From positions 1 through 64,000 of the forward strand of contig JBCDLC010000012.1 of NCBI GenBank assembly GCA_038745855.1: DNA of 64,000 bases, written 5' to 3'. Source of the DNA: UBA5336 sp038745855. GTDB lineage: Bacteria > Pseudomonadota > Alphaproteobacteria > Caulobacterales > Hyphomonadaceae. Shown here piece by piece: positions 1-7,644 of this stretch (positions are counted from its first letter, which is position 1; every line of letters starts with the position of its first letter). The notes below the pieces were generated by a model that worked only from the letters and a program-made list of their open reading frames with translations, was not told the DNA's origin and did no database searches. The position numbers and the translations under genes were made by a program.

Positions 1-19
1 CCGAAGCGGAGCTAAAACT

Positions 20-44
20 ACAGTCCTGAGCCCGCGTCCACGCG
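20..44. repeat. Degenerate direct repeat, copy 1
   Basis: The stretch ACAGTCCTGAGCCCG plus its flanks recurs at 216-240 as ACAGTCCTGAACCCG, and both copies run into a CGCG. Similarity continues leftwards, with a CGGAG and an A-rich run before each copy. The two copies start 196 bases apart. I do not recognise the family. The spacing suggests a repeated unit that may continue left of the window. Confidence 0.5.
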
Positions 45-79
45 AAAAAAGGGCCAGAATCCAAACCAGCGCCCCGTAT

Positions 80-158
80 CGACGCAAAGCGTCGCAAGGC
101 CGACCGGCCGCCGGCGCAACTGCGCCGCCCCCGCGGAGGCGTTTGGCGAAAGCCAAAC
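80..158. repeat. Cluster of short perfect hairpins
   Basis: Four perfect inverted repeats follow each other: 80-94 (6-bp stem, AAA loop), 98-109 (5-bp stem, AC loop), 112-127 (7-bp stem, AC loop) and 141-158 (7-bp stem GTTTGGC/GCCAAAC with a GAAA tetraloop). Weaker 4-bp stems follow at 248-259 and 263-273. No convincing reading frame covers the stretch. It lies downstream of the leftward dehydrogenase gene, so it could be a transcript 3' region or a palindromic intergenic repeat. Its function is unknown. Confidence 0.55.
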
Positions 159-215
159 CTGCCGTGAGCGATATCAACAGGCTACAAGCCGAGAAGGAGC
201 AACGGAGAAAACCCC

Positions 216-240
216 ACAGTCCTGAACCCGATCCATCGCG
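216..240. repeat. Degenerate direct repeat, copy 2
   Basis: This is the second copy of the repeat at 20-44. The core CAGTCCTGA is identical and about four fifths of the 25 bases match. It ends about 40 bases from the stop codon of the leftward alcohol dehydrogenase gene. Confidence 0.5.
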
Positions 241-280
241 TAGCGAAGGGCGACAGCCCGAAGCCCAGCGGGCGATCCAG

Positions 281-1408
281 CTAGAACGCCTCCTGGATCA
301 TGGCTTCGTAGTCGGCGGCTTCGGCTTTTCGCGGGTTTGAGAACGCGGCCAGATCCTTCAGGGCGTAGGCGATGATGTCGGGCACATCTTCCTCGGTGAC
401 GCCCATTTCTCCAAGCCCCGAGGGCATGCCGAGCACGCCGTTGAGCTCTACGATCGCGGCATCGAGGTCGCGCCCCGGTGCAAGACCCATGGCCTGGCGC
501 AGCCGGTCATACTTATCGGCGCAGACCGGCGCATTGAAGCGCAGGACCGTCGGCAAAAGCACCGCGTTCAGCGTGCCGTGGTGCAGGTTGAGCCGCTGGA
601 TCCGCCCGATCGCATGGCTCATCGCGTGGACCGCGCCGAGGCCCTGGATGAACGCCATTGCGCCCTCGGTGGAGCACATCATCATCTCCCACCGTGCGTC
701 GCGGTCACCGCCATCCTTCACTGCGCGGGGCAGGTTCTGCCACCCCCGCCAGAGACCATCCAGCGCAACGCCATCGGCGGGCGGATTGACCGAGGGGGTG
801 AGAAAGGCCTCGATACAATGGGTAATCGCATCCATCCCGGTCGCTGCCGTCAGCCCGCTCGGCAAGCCGAACGTCAATTCCGGGTCGCAAATGGCCACCG
901 GCGGGATCAGGCGCGGATTGGCGAAGGTGAGCTTCCGGCCATCCTCCATCACGATCACGAAACCTACGGACACCTCACTGCCCGTCCCGGATGTTGTGGG
1001 AACGGCGATCACGGGCGCCACATCCTTGATGCGCTTTCCGCCGCCAGCCATCGGGTCGTACTGGGCCAGCGGTCCGCCACTGCCAGCAAGGAGCGCCACG
1101 GCCTTGCCGAGGTCCATCGAAGAGCCGCCGCCCAGGGCGATGACACCGTCACACCCCTCGGCCTTGTAGAGCGCGAAGGCCTCGAGCACGGCCGCCTCGG
1201 TCGGATTGCCGGGCGTGCTATCATAGATGAAGGAAACCGCCCCATCCCCGATTGCGCCGAGCACCTTGTCGACCAGTCCAGCGGCCCGAACGCCCTTATC
1301 CGTGGCAATCAGGGGCCGCGAGACACCGGTGCGCTTCAATTCGCCCGGGAGCTTTTCGAGCGCGCCGAAGTCGAAGTGGGTGGTCGTGAGGTAGGTCAGC
1401 GTCGCCAT
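281..1408 (-). CDS. Iron-containing alcohol dehydrogenase
   Basis: This 375-residue protein belongs to the group III metal-dependent alcohol dehydrogenases, which interconvert alcohols and aldehydes or ketones with NAD(P). The nucleotide-binding GGGSSMD is at about residues 93-99 and a TTSGTGSE segment lies near 140. The expected iron ligands are visible as DAITH near 190-195 and as histidines in VHAMSH and LHHGT near 258-275. Length is normal for the family. I start at the ATG (1408), which has AAAGAG upstream; an in-frame TTG seven codons earlier lacks a better ribosome site. The substrate cannot be told. It appears monocistronic. Confidence 0.9.
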   Translation of the reverse strand: MATLTYLTTTHFDFGALEKLPGELKRTGVSRPLIATDKGVRAAGLVDKVLGAIGDGAVSFIYDSTPGNPTEAAVLEAFALYKAEGCDGVIALGGGSSMDLGKAVALLAGSGGPLAQYDPMAGGGKRIKDVAPVIAVPTTSGTGSEVSVGFVIVMEDGRKLTFANPRLIPPVAICDPELTFGLPSGLTAATGMDAITHCIEAFLTPSVNPPADGVALDGLWRGWQNLPRAVKDGGDRDARWEMMMCSTEGAMAFIQGLGAVHAMSHAIGRIQRLNLHHGTLNAVLLPTVLRFNAPVCADKYDRLRQAMGLAPGRDLDAAIVELNGVLGMPSGLGEMGVTEEDVPDIIAYALKDLAAFSNPRKAEAADYEAMIQEAF

Positions 1409-1480
1409 GGTGTGCTCTTTATCGTGCAAGTGAGTGACAGTGGGACAGAACTAGGCGCCCAACACGCCCCGGATGTCCAG

Positions 1481-2248
1481 TCAGGTATCACCCATTTGCG
1501 GCTTGTCCGGGGACGGCGTGTGAGGGCTCAGGCTCGGGGTTTCAGTGGGTTGGGTTTGGATCGGTGGGATCGGCTGCGGGCTCGCAGGTGCCGGCTCGGG
1601 CGCCAGGGTAGGGGATGGTGCCGATGCCGGCTCAGGGGCGGCCGGTTTGGCTTCAGCAGGGGTGGGAGAGGGTATGGGCGCTGGGATTGGCGCTGGCGGG
1701 GCTGGCGTTGCAGCCGGCGCGACCTGGGTTGTGGCCGGAGCTGCGACTGGCGCGACATCGGTCGCAACAGTCTGGGGCGCCGGCGTGGGGATAGGCTCGG
1801 TCGAAACGGCGGCAGACTGTCGTTGTTTCTGTTGGCGGTAGAGCTGAACGAAATCGACCGGGTCTATCAGAAGAGGCGGGAAACCGCCCTCACGGGTGAC
1901 ATCGGCCACAAGCCGCCGGGCAAAGGGAAACAGCATGCGCGGGCACTCGATCAGAAGGGCCGCTTCGGTTTCTTCTTCGCCCAACCCAACGACCTGGAAC
2001 AGGCCGCAATAGTCGAGTTCCATCAGGAACAGGGTCGCTTCACCAATATGGGCGCGCGCCTTCATCTTGAGACTTGTCTCGTAAACACCCTGTCCGCCGT
2101 CGCGCGGCGCCGCAGACACATCGATACCGATATCGATGTTTGGCTGTCCTTCAGGAAGTTGGCTGGCGGGATTTTCGAAGGAGAGATCCTTGACGAATTG
2201 CGACAGGGCGCGAAGCGTCGGGGCCGGGGGTGCGCTCTGGTCTGTCAT
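1481..2248 (-). CDS. secB: Protein-export chaperone SecB with long Pro/Ala tail
   Basis: Residues 1-145 form a SecB chaperone core, the cytosolic tetramer that holds preproteins unfolded and hands them to SecA. The core segments include FVKDLSFENP near 18-27, MELDYCGLF near 76-84 and LLIECPRMLFPFAR near 98-111. SecB usually ends near 150-170 residues. Here about 110 further residues (146-255) are made almost only of Pro, Ala, Thr, Ser, Glu and Gln, so the tail is probably disordered. AGGAG precedes the ATG. It diverges from the Tim44-like gene, a common pairing in alphaproteobacteria. Confidence 0.9.
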   Translation of the reverse strand: MTDQSAPPAPTLRALSQFVKDLSFENPASQLPEGQPNIDIGIDVSAAPRDGGQGVYETSLKMKARAHIGEATLFLMELDYCGLFQVVGLGEEETEAALLIECPRMLFPFARRLVADVTREGGFPPLLIDPVDFVQLYRQQKQRQSAAVSTEPIPTPAPQTVATDVAPVAAPATTQVAPAATPAPPAPIPAPIPSPTPAEAKPAAPEPASAPSPTLAPEPAPASPQPIPPIQTQPTETPSLSPHTPSPDKPQMGDT

Positions 2249-2399
2249 GGCTTGCTCCTGACGTTTGATCGGGTTCGCGCTACCATGGGGCTGCTAGTGG
2301 GTGCAATCCGCCGCTTGTGGCGCGACATTGCGCAGAACTGGCATCATCGTCGCATTGCGCCTATGTGTCTTGTCTCCTGGCTCAAAAGCAGAATTAGGA

Positions 2400-2993
2400 A
2401 TGGTTGTGGAAGTTCTGATCCTCGCGGCAATCGCCCTCTTCGTCCTTTCCCGCCTCTATGTCGCCCTCGGCCGCGACGACGGACCGCCGGATGGCCGCAG
2501 CCGCGGCGCACCGCTGGCGACGGAGCCTTCCGCCGTACCGAACGAAGAACGGGCCGCAGAAGACCGGCCGATCTTCTCCAGTGGCGGCATTCCCGGGTTG
2601 GAAGACATCCACGAAGTCGACCCCAGTTTCGAGCCCCGGGGTTTCCTCACGGGCGCGCGCTCTGCCTACGAGATGATCGTCGAGGCCTTTGCCGATGGTG
2701 ACCGCAAGACGCTACAGCCCCTGCTCGATGACGATGTCTACGCCGCATGGAACCAGGCCATCACCGACCGCGAGGAAAGTGGCGAGGAGCCAATGCGCTT
2801 GTTGCGGTTGAAGAAGGCCGAGATCGAGAGTGGCGAGCTCTCGGGCAGGACTGCGCGGGTTTCGGTACGCTATGAATCCGATCTGGGTGATGGCGAGCGG
2901 ACACGGACGGCGAAGGAAATCTGGATCTTCAAGCGGGATGTGGACAGCGCAGATCCGAATTGGCTCCTGGACGATGTGGAGCCCGCAAGCTGA
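2400..2993 (+). CDS. Tim44/TimA-like domain protein, membrane anchored
   Basis: This protein of about 197 residues has an N-terminal membrane segment (ILAAIALFVLSRLYVALG, about 6-23), an acidic Pro-rich linker, and a C-terminal domain of about 120 residues resembling the Tim44-like fold (FLTGARSAYEMIVEAFADGD, then a C-terminal EIWIF). Bacterial members sit at the inner membrane; their role is poorly defined and has been linked to protein export, which fits the divergent secB. The start is uncertain. AGGA (2396-2399) touches the ATG at 2400, whereas a GTG at 2406 sits six bases from it and would be the better-spaced start. Confidence 0.8.
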   Translation: MVVEVLILAAIALFVLSRLYVALGRDDGPPDGRSRGAPLATEPSAVPNEERAAEDRPIFSSGGIPGLEDIHEVDPSFEPRGFLTGARSAYEMIVEAFADGDRKTLQPLLDDDVYAAWNQAITDREESGEEPMRLLRLKKAEIESGELSGRTARVSVRYESDLGDGERTRTAKEIWIFKRDVDSADPNWLLDDVEPAS

Positions 2994-3037
2994 GATTTAA
3001 CTTGGCGATGTGGCTCGGACTGGGCCAGCCTCCCGTC

Positions 3038-4288
3038 ATGTTCGGCCGTCTCGTTTCTTCCGCCGCCAGCCTCCTCGCTGCTCTGCTCCTGCTTGGTGCC
3101 TGCGCCAATTCTCCGGCGCCCGTCTCTCCGCCCAGCGCGCCAGAGCAGCCGCCGAGGCTGCCGGTTCCGACGCCGCCCGCCACAATCGTCGAAAGTGCAC
3201 AACCCGATCCCTACGCGGCACCGGTTGGACTTGCGCCGGCGCCCTTGTTCCCGTCTGTGCCTGAGTGGACCGCAGTTGACCCCCGGGCTGGGTTGTCCGC
3301 GCTGAAGCGAAGCTGCGAAGCCCTGCTTGCTCGGCCAGAACCTGGGGCGCTTGTTTCCACACGAGCCGCCTGGGCCGGGACCATAGACGAATGGCAACAA
3401 GCATGTACCGGTCTCGTGGTTGCGCCCGACGCCGAAAGCGCCAGGGCCGTGCTCGAGGCGCGATTTGTGCCCGTGGAAGTGGTCGACCCGGCCGGTAATG
3501 GGAAGTTCACCGGCTATTTCGAACCGGTCATCGACGCCCGCGACCGTCCGTCGGGCCGGTTTACCGACGCGATCCCCGGCCCACCTGGCGACCTGCTCGT
3601 GTCCGGCGAACGGCGGCTCCAACGTCTGCCAAACGGCAGGACCCGGCCCTATCCAGCGCGTGCGAATATCCGGCCGAACCCGGCGACCATCCTTGGCTAC
3701 GCCGATCCGGCCGACCTGTTCTTCCTGCAGATCCAGGGGTCCGGCCGGCTCGTGTTCGAGGATGGGCGCATAATTCGGGCTGCGTACCACGCCCACAATG
3801 GCCGCGACTTCGTCTCGACCGCCAATTGGCTCGTCCAGAATGGCGAGATCCCCAAAGGACAAGCCTCGATGCAGGGCATCCGGAGCTGGATGGCATCGGC
3901 CTCGCCCGCCCGGTTGCGCCAAGCGATCAACGCCAATCCGCGCTACGTGTTCTTTGAAGCCCAGCCGATCGACAGGCCAAATGAAGGGCCTGCCGGCGCG
4001 CTAGGGGTGCCACTGACAGCGCTCGGCGCGATGGCGGTGGACCCTGAATTCCACGCGTTGGGCGTACCCTATGTGGTAGAGACAACGGCGCCGGGGCTCG
4101 GTGGTCTGTGGCGCGGGGTGCTTGTGGCCCAGGATACAGGCGGCGCCATCAAGGGCCCGGTCCGGGGGGATATATACTTCGGCACGGGCGCAGAAGCTGG
4201 GGACCGCGCAGGCACTATGAACGCGCCCGGTCGGATGTGGGCCCTGTTGCCGCCTGTCGTTGCGGAGCGGTTGCGGCCAGGCGCATAG
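3038..4288 (+). CDS. mltA: Membrane-bound lytic murein transglycosylase A (MltA)
   Basis: The product cleaves peptidoglycan glycan strands from the outer membrane. Of 416 residues, the first 22 form a lipoprotein signal ending in LLGAC, so Cys22 should be lipidated. The MltA domain follows (GKFTGYFEPV near 150; FFLQIQGSGRLVFEDG near 230), then the 3D domain with the Asp-bearing AQDTGGAIKGPVRGDIYFG near 360-380. I chose the ATG that gives a compact signal peptide; an ATG at 3008 is the alternative. It follows the Tim44-like gene by 44 bases, probably in one transcript. Confidence 0.92.
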   Translation: MFGRLVSSAASLLAALLLLGACANSPAPVSPPSAPEQPPRLPVPTPPATIVESAQPDPYAAPVGLAPAPLFPSVPEWTAVDPRAGLSALKRSCEALLARPEPGALVSTRAAWAGTIDEWQQACTGLVVAPDAESARAVLEARFVPVEVVDPAGNGKFTGYFEPVIDARDRPSGRFTDAIPGPPGDLLVSGERRLQRLPNGRTRPYPARANIRPNPATILGYADPADLFFLQIQGSGRLVFEDGRIIRAAYHAHNGRDFVSTANWLVQNGEIPKGQASMQGIRSWMASASPARLRQAINANPRYVFFEAQPIDRPNEGPAGALGVPLTALGAMAVDPEFHALGVPYVVETTAPGLGGLWRGVLVAQDTGGAIKGPVRGDIYFGTGAEAGDRAGTMNAPGRMWALLPPVVAERLRPGA

Positions 4289-4393
4289 CGCCTAGGCTCG
4301 ACGAAAGACCTCCGTGTCTCCGCAGTGACGCCTCGCCGCCGCCCCAATTAGGCGCGAGCGTTCGCTCACAATAGAGACACGAGGGAGATAGAA

Positions 4394-5173
4394 ATGATCC
4401 GTTCCATTGGAGCCATTGCCATCGGCATCGCCGCTGCGCTGGGGCCAATCGCCAGCCAGACGCCAGCCGAGGCAAAACCTGCAGAGCCCACATCGACACC
4501 GGCAACCAGCCAGGAGGACAGCGCCGTGCATTCCTACATCCTGCTCGACCGAACCGGCTCCATGTCCTCGATCTGGGATGAAGCCCTTTCTTCGGTGAAC
4601 GCCTATGCTGCTTCGGTCGCAGAGGAGGAAGATGGCGGATTTGACACATTGGACACACAGGTGACGGTTGCGGTGTTCGATGCCCAGGAAGGGCTTCAGT
4701 TCGATCTTCTGAGGAAGGGCGTCAATGCAGATGCGTGGACGCCCGTCAGCCAGTCGGAAGCGCACCCCCGGGGTATGACCCCCCTGTTTGATGCAATCGG
4801 CCGGATGGTTGCGGTTGCCGAAGCGGACGCGCCCGACAAGGCCGTTATCGTGATCATGACAGACGGCCATGAGAACGCATCTCGCGAGATCACGAAGGAC
4901 GGTGCCAAGGCCGCGCTGGACAGGGTGCGGGCCAAGGGATGGGATGTGGTTTTCCTGGGCGCAGAATTCGCGCGCTTTGATGATGCGGGCGCCGTTGGCG
5001 TGTCAGCGTCGAAGTCCATGGCGATCGGATCAGGGCAGCTCAGCACCTCAATGGAACGGCTCGCCAAGCAAAGCCGCGCCTATGGCAAAGGCGAGCAGGC
5101 CGAAGTGATCTTCGACGAGGAAGACCGCGCTGCAGCCGGTGAAGAGGCAGTGAAACAGCGCAAAGGACAGTAG
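4394..5173 (+). CDS. Exported von Willebrand factor A domain protein
   Basis: The 259-residue product starts with a hydrophobic signal-like segment (2-20) and an Ala/Pro/Thr-rich spacer. A VWA domain spans about residues 45-220. The metal-ion-dependent adhesion site is readable as LDRTGSMSS (D52, T54, S56), a threonine in GMTPLFDAI and an aspartate in MTDGHEN. Such domains bind protein partners through a divalent metal. The partner is unknown, and no AAA ATPase of the MoxR type lies nearby. GAGGGAG precedes the ATG. A strong terminator follows, so it seems to be its own unit. Confidence 0.8.
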   Translation: MIRSIGAIAIGIAAALGPIASQTPAEAKPAEPTSTPATSQEDSAVHSYILLDRTGSMSSIWDEALSSVNAYAASVAEEEDGGFDTLDTQVTVAVFDAQEGLQFDLLRKGVNADAWTPVSQSEAHPRGMTPLFDAIGRMVAVAEADAPDKAVIVIMTDGHENASREITKDGAKAALDRVRAKGWDVVFLGAEFARFDDAGAVGVSASKSMAIGSGQLSTSMERLAKQSRAYGKGEQAEVIFDEEDRAAAGEEAVKQRKGQ

Positions 5174-5194
5174 GCATTGCGATGATCGCGAGAA

Positions 5195-5224
5195 AAACCC
5201 CGCCGGCACTGGCGGGGTTTGTTC
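5195..5224 (+). terminator. Rho-independent terminator after the VWA gene
   Basis: A perfect 10-bp stem AAACCCCGCC/GGCGGGGTTT (5195-5204 and 5211-5220) with a 6-base loop begins 21 bases after the stop codon. It ends in TTTGTT, a short U-tract. Confidence 0.85.
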
Positions 5225-5270
5225 GTCATCGCGCGAAGATCAATCGGACCGCTCGGCAAGGGTCTAAGCG

Positions 5271-5285
5271 AACACTTCCAGTGTT
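5271..5285. promoter_or_regulatory. Palindrome upstream of the beta-galactosidase gene
   Basis: AACACT-TCC-AGTGTT is a perfect 6-bp inverted repeat 64 bases before the galactosidase start codon. It could be an operator for a sugar-responsive repressor. No regulator gene lies beside it, so this is inference from position and symmetry only. Confidence 0.3.
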
Positions 5286-5348
5286 TGTTCCCCTTGACCG
5301 TCCTGCAGCGCGCGGGGCCTTTAAGACCCTCCGTTCAGGAAGCTGTAC

Positions 5349-7310
5349 ATGTCCCAAATACCCGCGCTTGGCGTCTGTTATTATCCGGAACACTGGGATC
5401 CGTCGGTATGGGCTCGGGACGCCGAACAGATGGCGGCCCTGGGTCTCAAACGGGTGCGCATTGGCGAGTTTGCCTGGGCAAAGATCGAACCACAGGCCGG
5501 CCAATTCGACTGGGAATGGCTCGATGCTGCGATAGACGCCTGCGCAAAGGTTGGCCTGGAAGTCATGTTGGGCACACCGACGGCGACACCGCCGAAATGG
5601 CTCGTCGATCGGTATCCCGATATCCTATCGGTCGACCGGCAAGGCCGTCCAAGGCGGTTTGGATCGCGCCGTCACTACTGTTTCTCCTCCCGAACCTATG
5701 CGCGGGAAGCGGCCCGGATCACCGGCGAGCTGGTCAAAAGATACGGCCACCACCTGGCGGTTACACACTGGCAGCTCGATAATGAATATGGGTGCCACGA
5801 CACGGTTCGGAGCTATTCCCAGGAGGCAGAGCGCGCATTCCGCACCTGGCTGGCGGCGCGATACGGCACCGTGGAAGCGCTCAACAAGGCGTGGGGTACG
5901 GTGTTCTGGAGCCAGACCTATGACAGCTTCGAAGCGGTCGATCTCCCGAACCTCACCGTGACCGAGGCGAACCCCGCCCATGTGATGGATTTCTATCGGT
6001 TTTCTTCAGACGTCGTTATCGCCTTTAACCAGATGAAGGCCGAAATCATCCGTACACACGCCCCGGATGCGACCCTTCTCCATAACGGGATGGGAAATTT
6101 CTTCCAGTTTGATCATTATGCCCTGGGCGAAGACCTCGATGCGATGGGATGGGACAGCTACCCTCTCGGCTTTCTCGATGTTGGTCCGTATACGGCCGAG
6201 GAGCAACGGGCCCACATGCGTCAGGGTCATCCGGACTTTGCTGGCTTCCATCACGACCTCTTCTCCCGGTGCGGAAAGGGCCGGTTTCAGGTTATCGAGC
6301 AGCAACCCGGTCCCGTGAATTGGGCCCGGCACAATCCCGCGCCCTTGCCCGGCATGGTTCGACTTTGGACACTGGAGGCCGCTGCCCACGGCGCCGAAGC
6401 GGTACAATACTTCCGCTGGCGACAGGTTCCCATCGCACAGGAGCAGATGCATGCGGGCTTGCAACGGATCGACGGCTCTCCAGCTGAAGCACACGCCGAA
6501 GTCGCCGCGGCGTCGCAGGACCTGGAAACGCTTGGCCCGTTACCGCCAAGGGCAAAGGCGCCCGTCGCACTGATCATGGATTATGAGTCCCACTGGTATT
6601 TCCAAACGCAGCCCCAGGGTCGGACATGGTCGTTTGACCGTATACTGATGGACTGGTATGGCGCGTTGCGGCAGCTGGGCCTGGATGTGGATATTCTCTC
6701 TCCGTCGGACGAACTCACGGGTTATTCTGCGGTCTTCGTGCCGTCGCTCCCACATATCAGCGACGCGCTGTTGGCGTCGATCAAGGGGACAGATGCCCAA
6801 TTCGTATTCGGCCCACGAACGTTCTCCCGTACACGGAATGGTGCCATCCCACCAAGCCTGTCGCCCGGGCCCTTGATCGATGTGCTGGGGCTCAAGATCG
6901 ACAGGAGTGAGAGCTTCCCACCAGGCCACGAGGAAACCGCGACCTGGGAGGGACAGCCCATTTCAGGAACCGTTTGGCTGGACCATGTCGAGGCGAAGAG
7001 CCGGCCGCTCGTCCGCACGGAAGAGGGCGTTGGTTTGCTCTATCATTCCGGCCGCTTCACCTATGTCGCAACGGTGCCATCGGCTGTCTTTCTTCGAAAG
7101 ATTGCCAATCACGTGCTGGGTCTAGCAGGAATAGAGCGGCAAGAGCTGCCGGATGGCGTGCGCCTTCGAAGGCGAGGCAGGTATACATTTGCGTTCAACT
7201 ACGCAGCGGAGAAGCGATTGCTGCCGGCGAAGCTCATGGGCGATGGCGCAAGGATCGTTATCGGTAGTACGGCTCTCGATCCAGGCGGGGTTACCGTATG
7301 GCAGACCTGA
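5349..7310 (+). CDS. Beta-galactosidase, glycoside hydrolase family 42
   Basis: This 653-residue enzyme removes terminal beta-linked galactose. GH42 features are clear: YYPEHW near 11-16, a TIM-barrel domain to about residue 370, and the acid/base glutamate in DNEYGCH (Asn145-Glu146). The nucleophile lies in the QVIEQQPGPVNW segment near 315, followed by a trimerisation domain (PVALIMDYESHWYFQ near 405) and a small C-terminal beta domain. There is no signal peptide, so it should be cytoplasmic. AGGAAG precedes the ATG. It stands alone, with no transporter or regulator adjacent, and its 3' end is 24 bases from tRNA-Gly. Confidence 0.93.
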   Translation: MSQIPALGVCYYPEHWDPSVWARDAEQMAALGLKRVRIGEFAWAKIEPQAGQFDWEWLDAAIDACAKVGLEVMLGTPTATPPKWLVDRYPDILSVDRQGRPRRFGSRRHYCFSSRTYAREAARITGELVKRYGHHLAVTHWQLDNEYGCHDTVRSYSQEAERAFRTWLAARYGTVEALNKAWGTVFWSQTYDSFEAVDLPNLTVTEANPAHVMDFYRFSSDVVIAFNQMKAEIIRTHAPDATLLHNGMGNFFQFDHYALGEDLDAMGWDSYPLGFLDVGPYTAEEQRAHMRQGHPDFAGFHHDLFSRCGKGRFQVIEQQPGPVNWARHNPAPLPGMVRLWTLEAAAHGAEAVQYFRWRQVPIAQEQMHAGLQRIDGSPAEAHAEVAAASQDLETLGPLPPRAKAPVALIMDYESHWYFQTQPQGRTWSFDRILMDWYGALRQLGLDVDILSPSDELTGYSAVFVPSLPHISDALLASIKGTDAQFVFGPRTFSRTRNGAIPPSLSPGPLIDVLGLKIDRSESFPPGHEETATWEGQPISGTVWLDHVEAKSRPLVRTEEGVGLLYHSGRFTYVATVPSAVFLRKIANHVLGLAGIERQELPDGVRLRRRGRYTFAFNYAAEKRLLPAKLMGDGARIVIGSTALDPGGVTVWQT

Positions 7311-7334
7311 TCTTCGAAGGGCTGGCGGAGGGAC

Positions 7335-7408
7335 TGGAGCGGGTACACGGAATCGAACCGAGATCCTCAGCTTGGAAGGCTGCTGCACTACCGTTGTGCT
7401 ATACCCGC
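7335..7408 (-). tRNA. tRNA-Gly (anticodon UCC)
   Basis: The cloverleaf reads on the minus strand: acceptor GCGGGTA/TACCCGC, D stem GCAC/GTGC, anticodon loop CTTCCAA (anticodon UCC) and T loop TTCGATT. The CCA end is encoded at 7335-7337. The T stem CTCGG/CCGTG carries a U-U mismatch at its second pair. It lies downstream of tRNA-Tyr and is probably cotranscribed with it. Confidence 0.93.
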
Positions 7409-7441
7409 GCTGGGCGCTGGCCGGTCGGATACGGAAGCGGG

Positions 7442-7526
7442 TGGTGGAGGGAGCTGGATTCGAACCAGCGTACGCATAGCGGCCAGATTTACAGTCTGGT
7501 GGATTTAACCACTCTCCCATCCCTCC
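7442..7526 (-). tRNA. tRNA-Tyr (anticodon GUA)
   Basis: This class II tRNA has a long variable arm. Acceptor GGAGGGA/TCCCTCC, anticodon loop CTGTAAA (anticodon GUA) and T loop TTCGAAT are all visible, and CCA is encoded at 7442-7444. It precedes tRNA-Gly by 33 bases on the same strand and diverges from rlmB. Confidence 0.95.
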
Positions 7527-7644
7527 GAAGCCCTCGCCATCTTCGTGCGGGGGCTGGCTTCCGCATTGCCCGGAAGGCGCCGCAGATCCGCTTTGCAGAG
7601 CGCGTTTGTAACGCCCCCTGCAGAACGGAACCGGTCTTATAGGG

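Noticed and set aside
1..280. Cobalamin or other riboswitch in the hairpin-rich left edge
   Set aside because: No conserved riboswitch box is seen on either strand, and no matching downstream gene start exists.
578..2701. A 707-residue open frame on the plus strand
   Set aside because: It lies opposite the alcohol dehydrogenase and secB genes, is dominated by Arg/Gly-rich runs, and is a by-product of high GC content.
2870..3922. A 350-residue open frame on the minus strand
   Set aside because: It is antisense to mltA, whose lipobox and 3D domain are clear.
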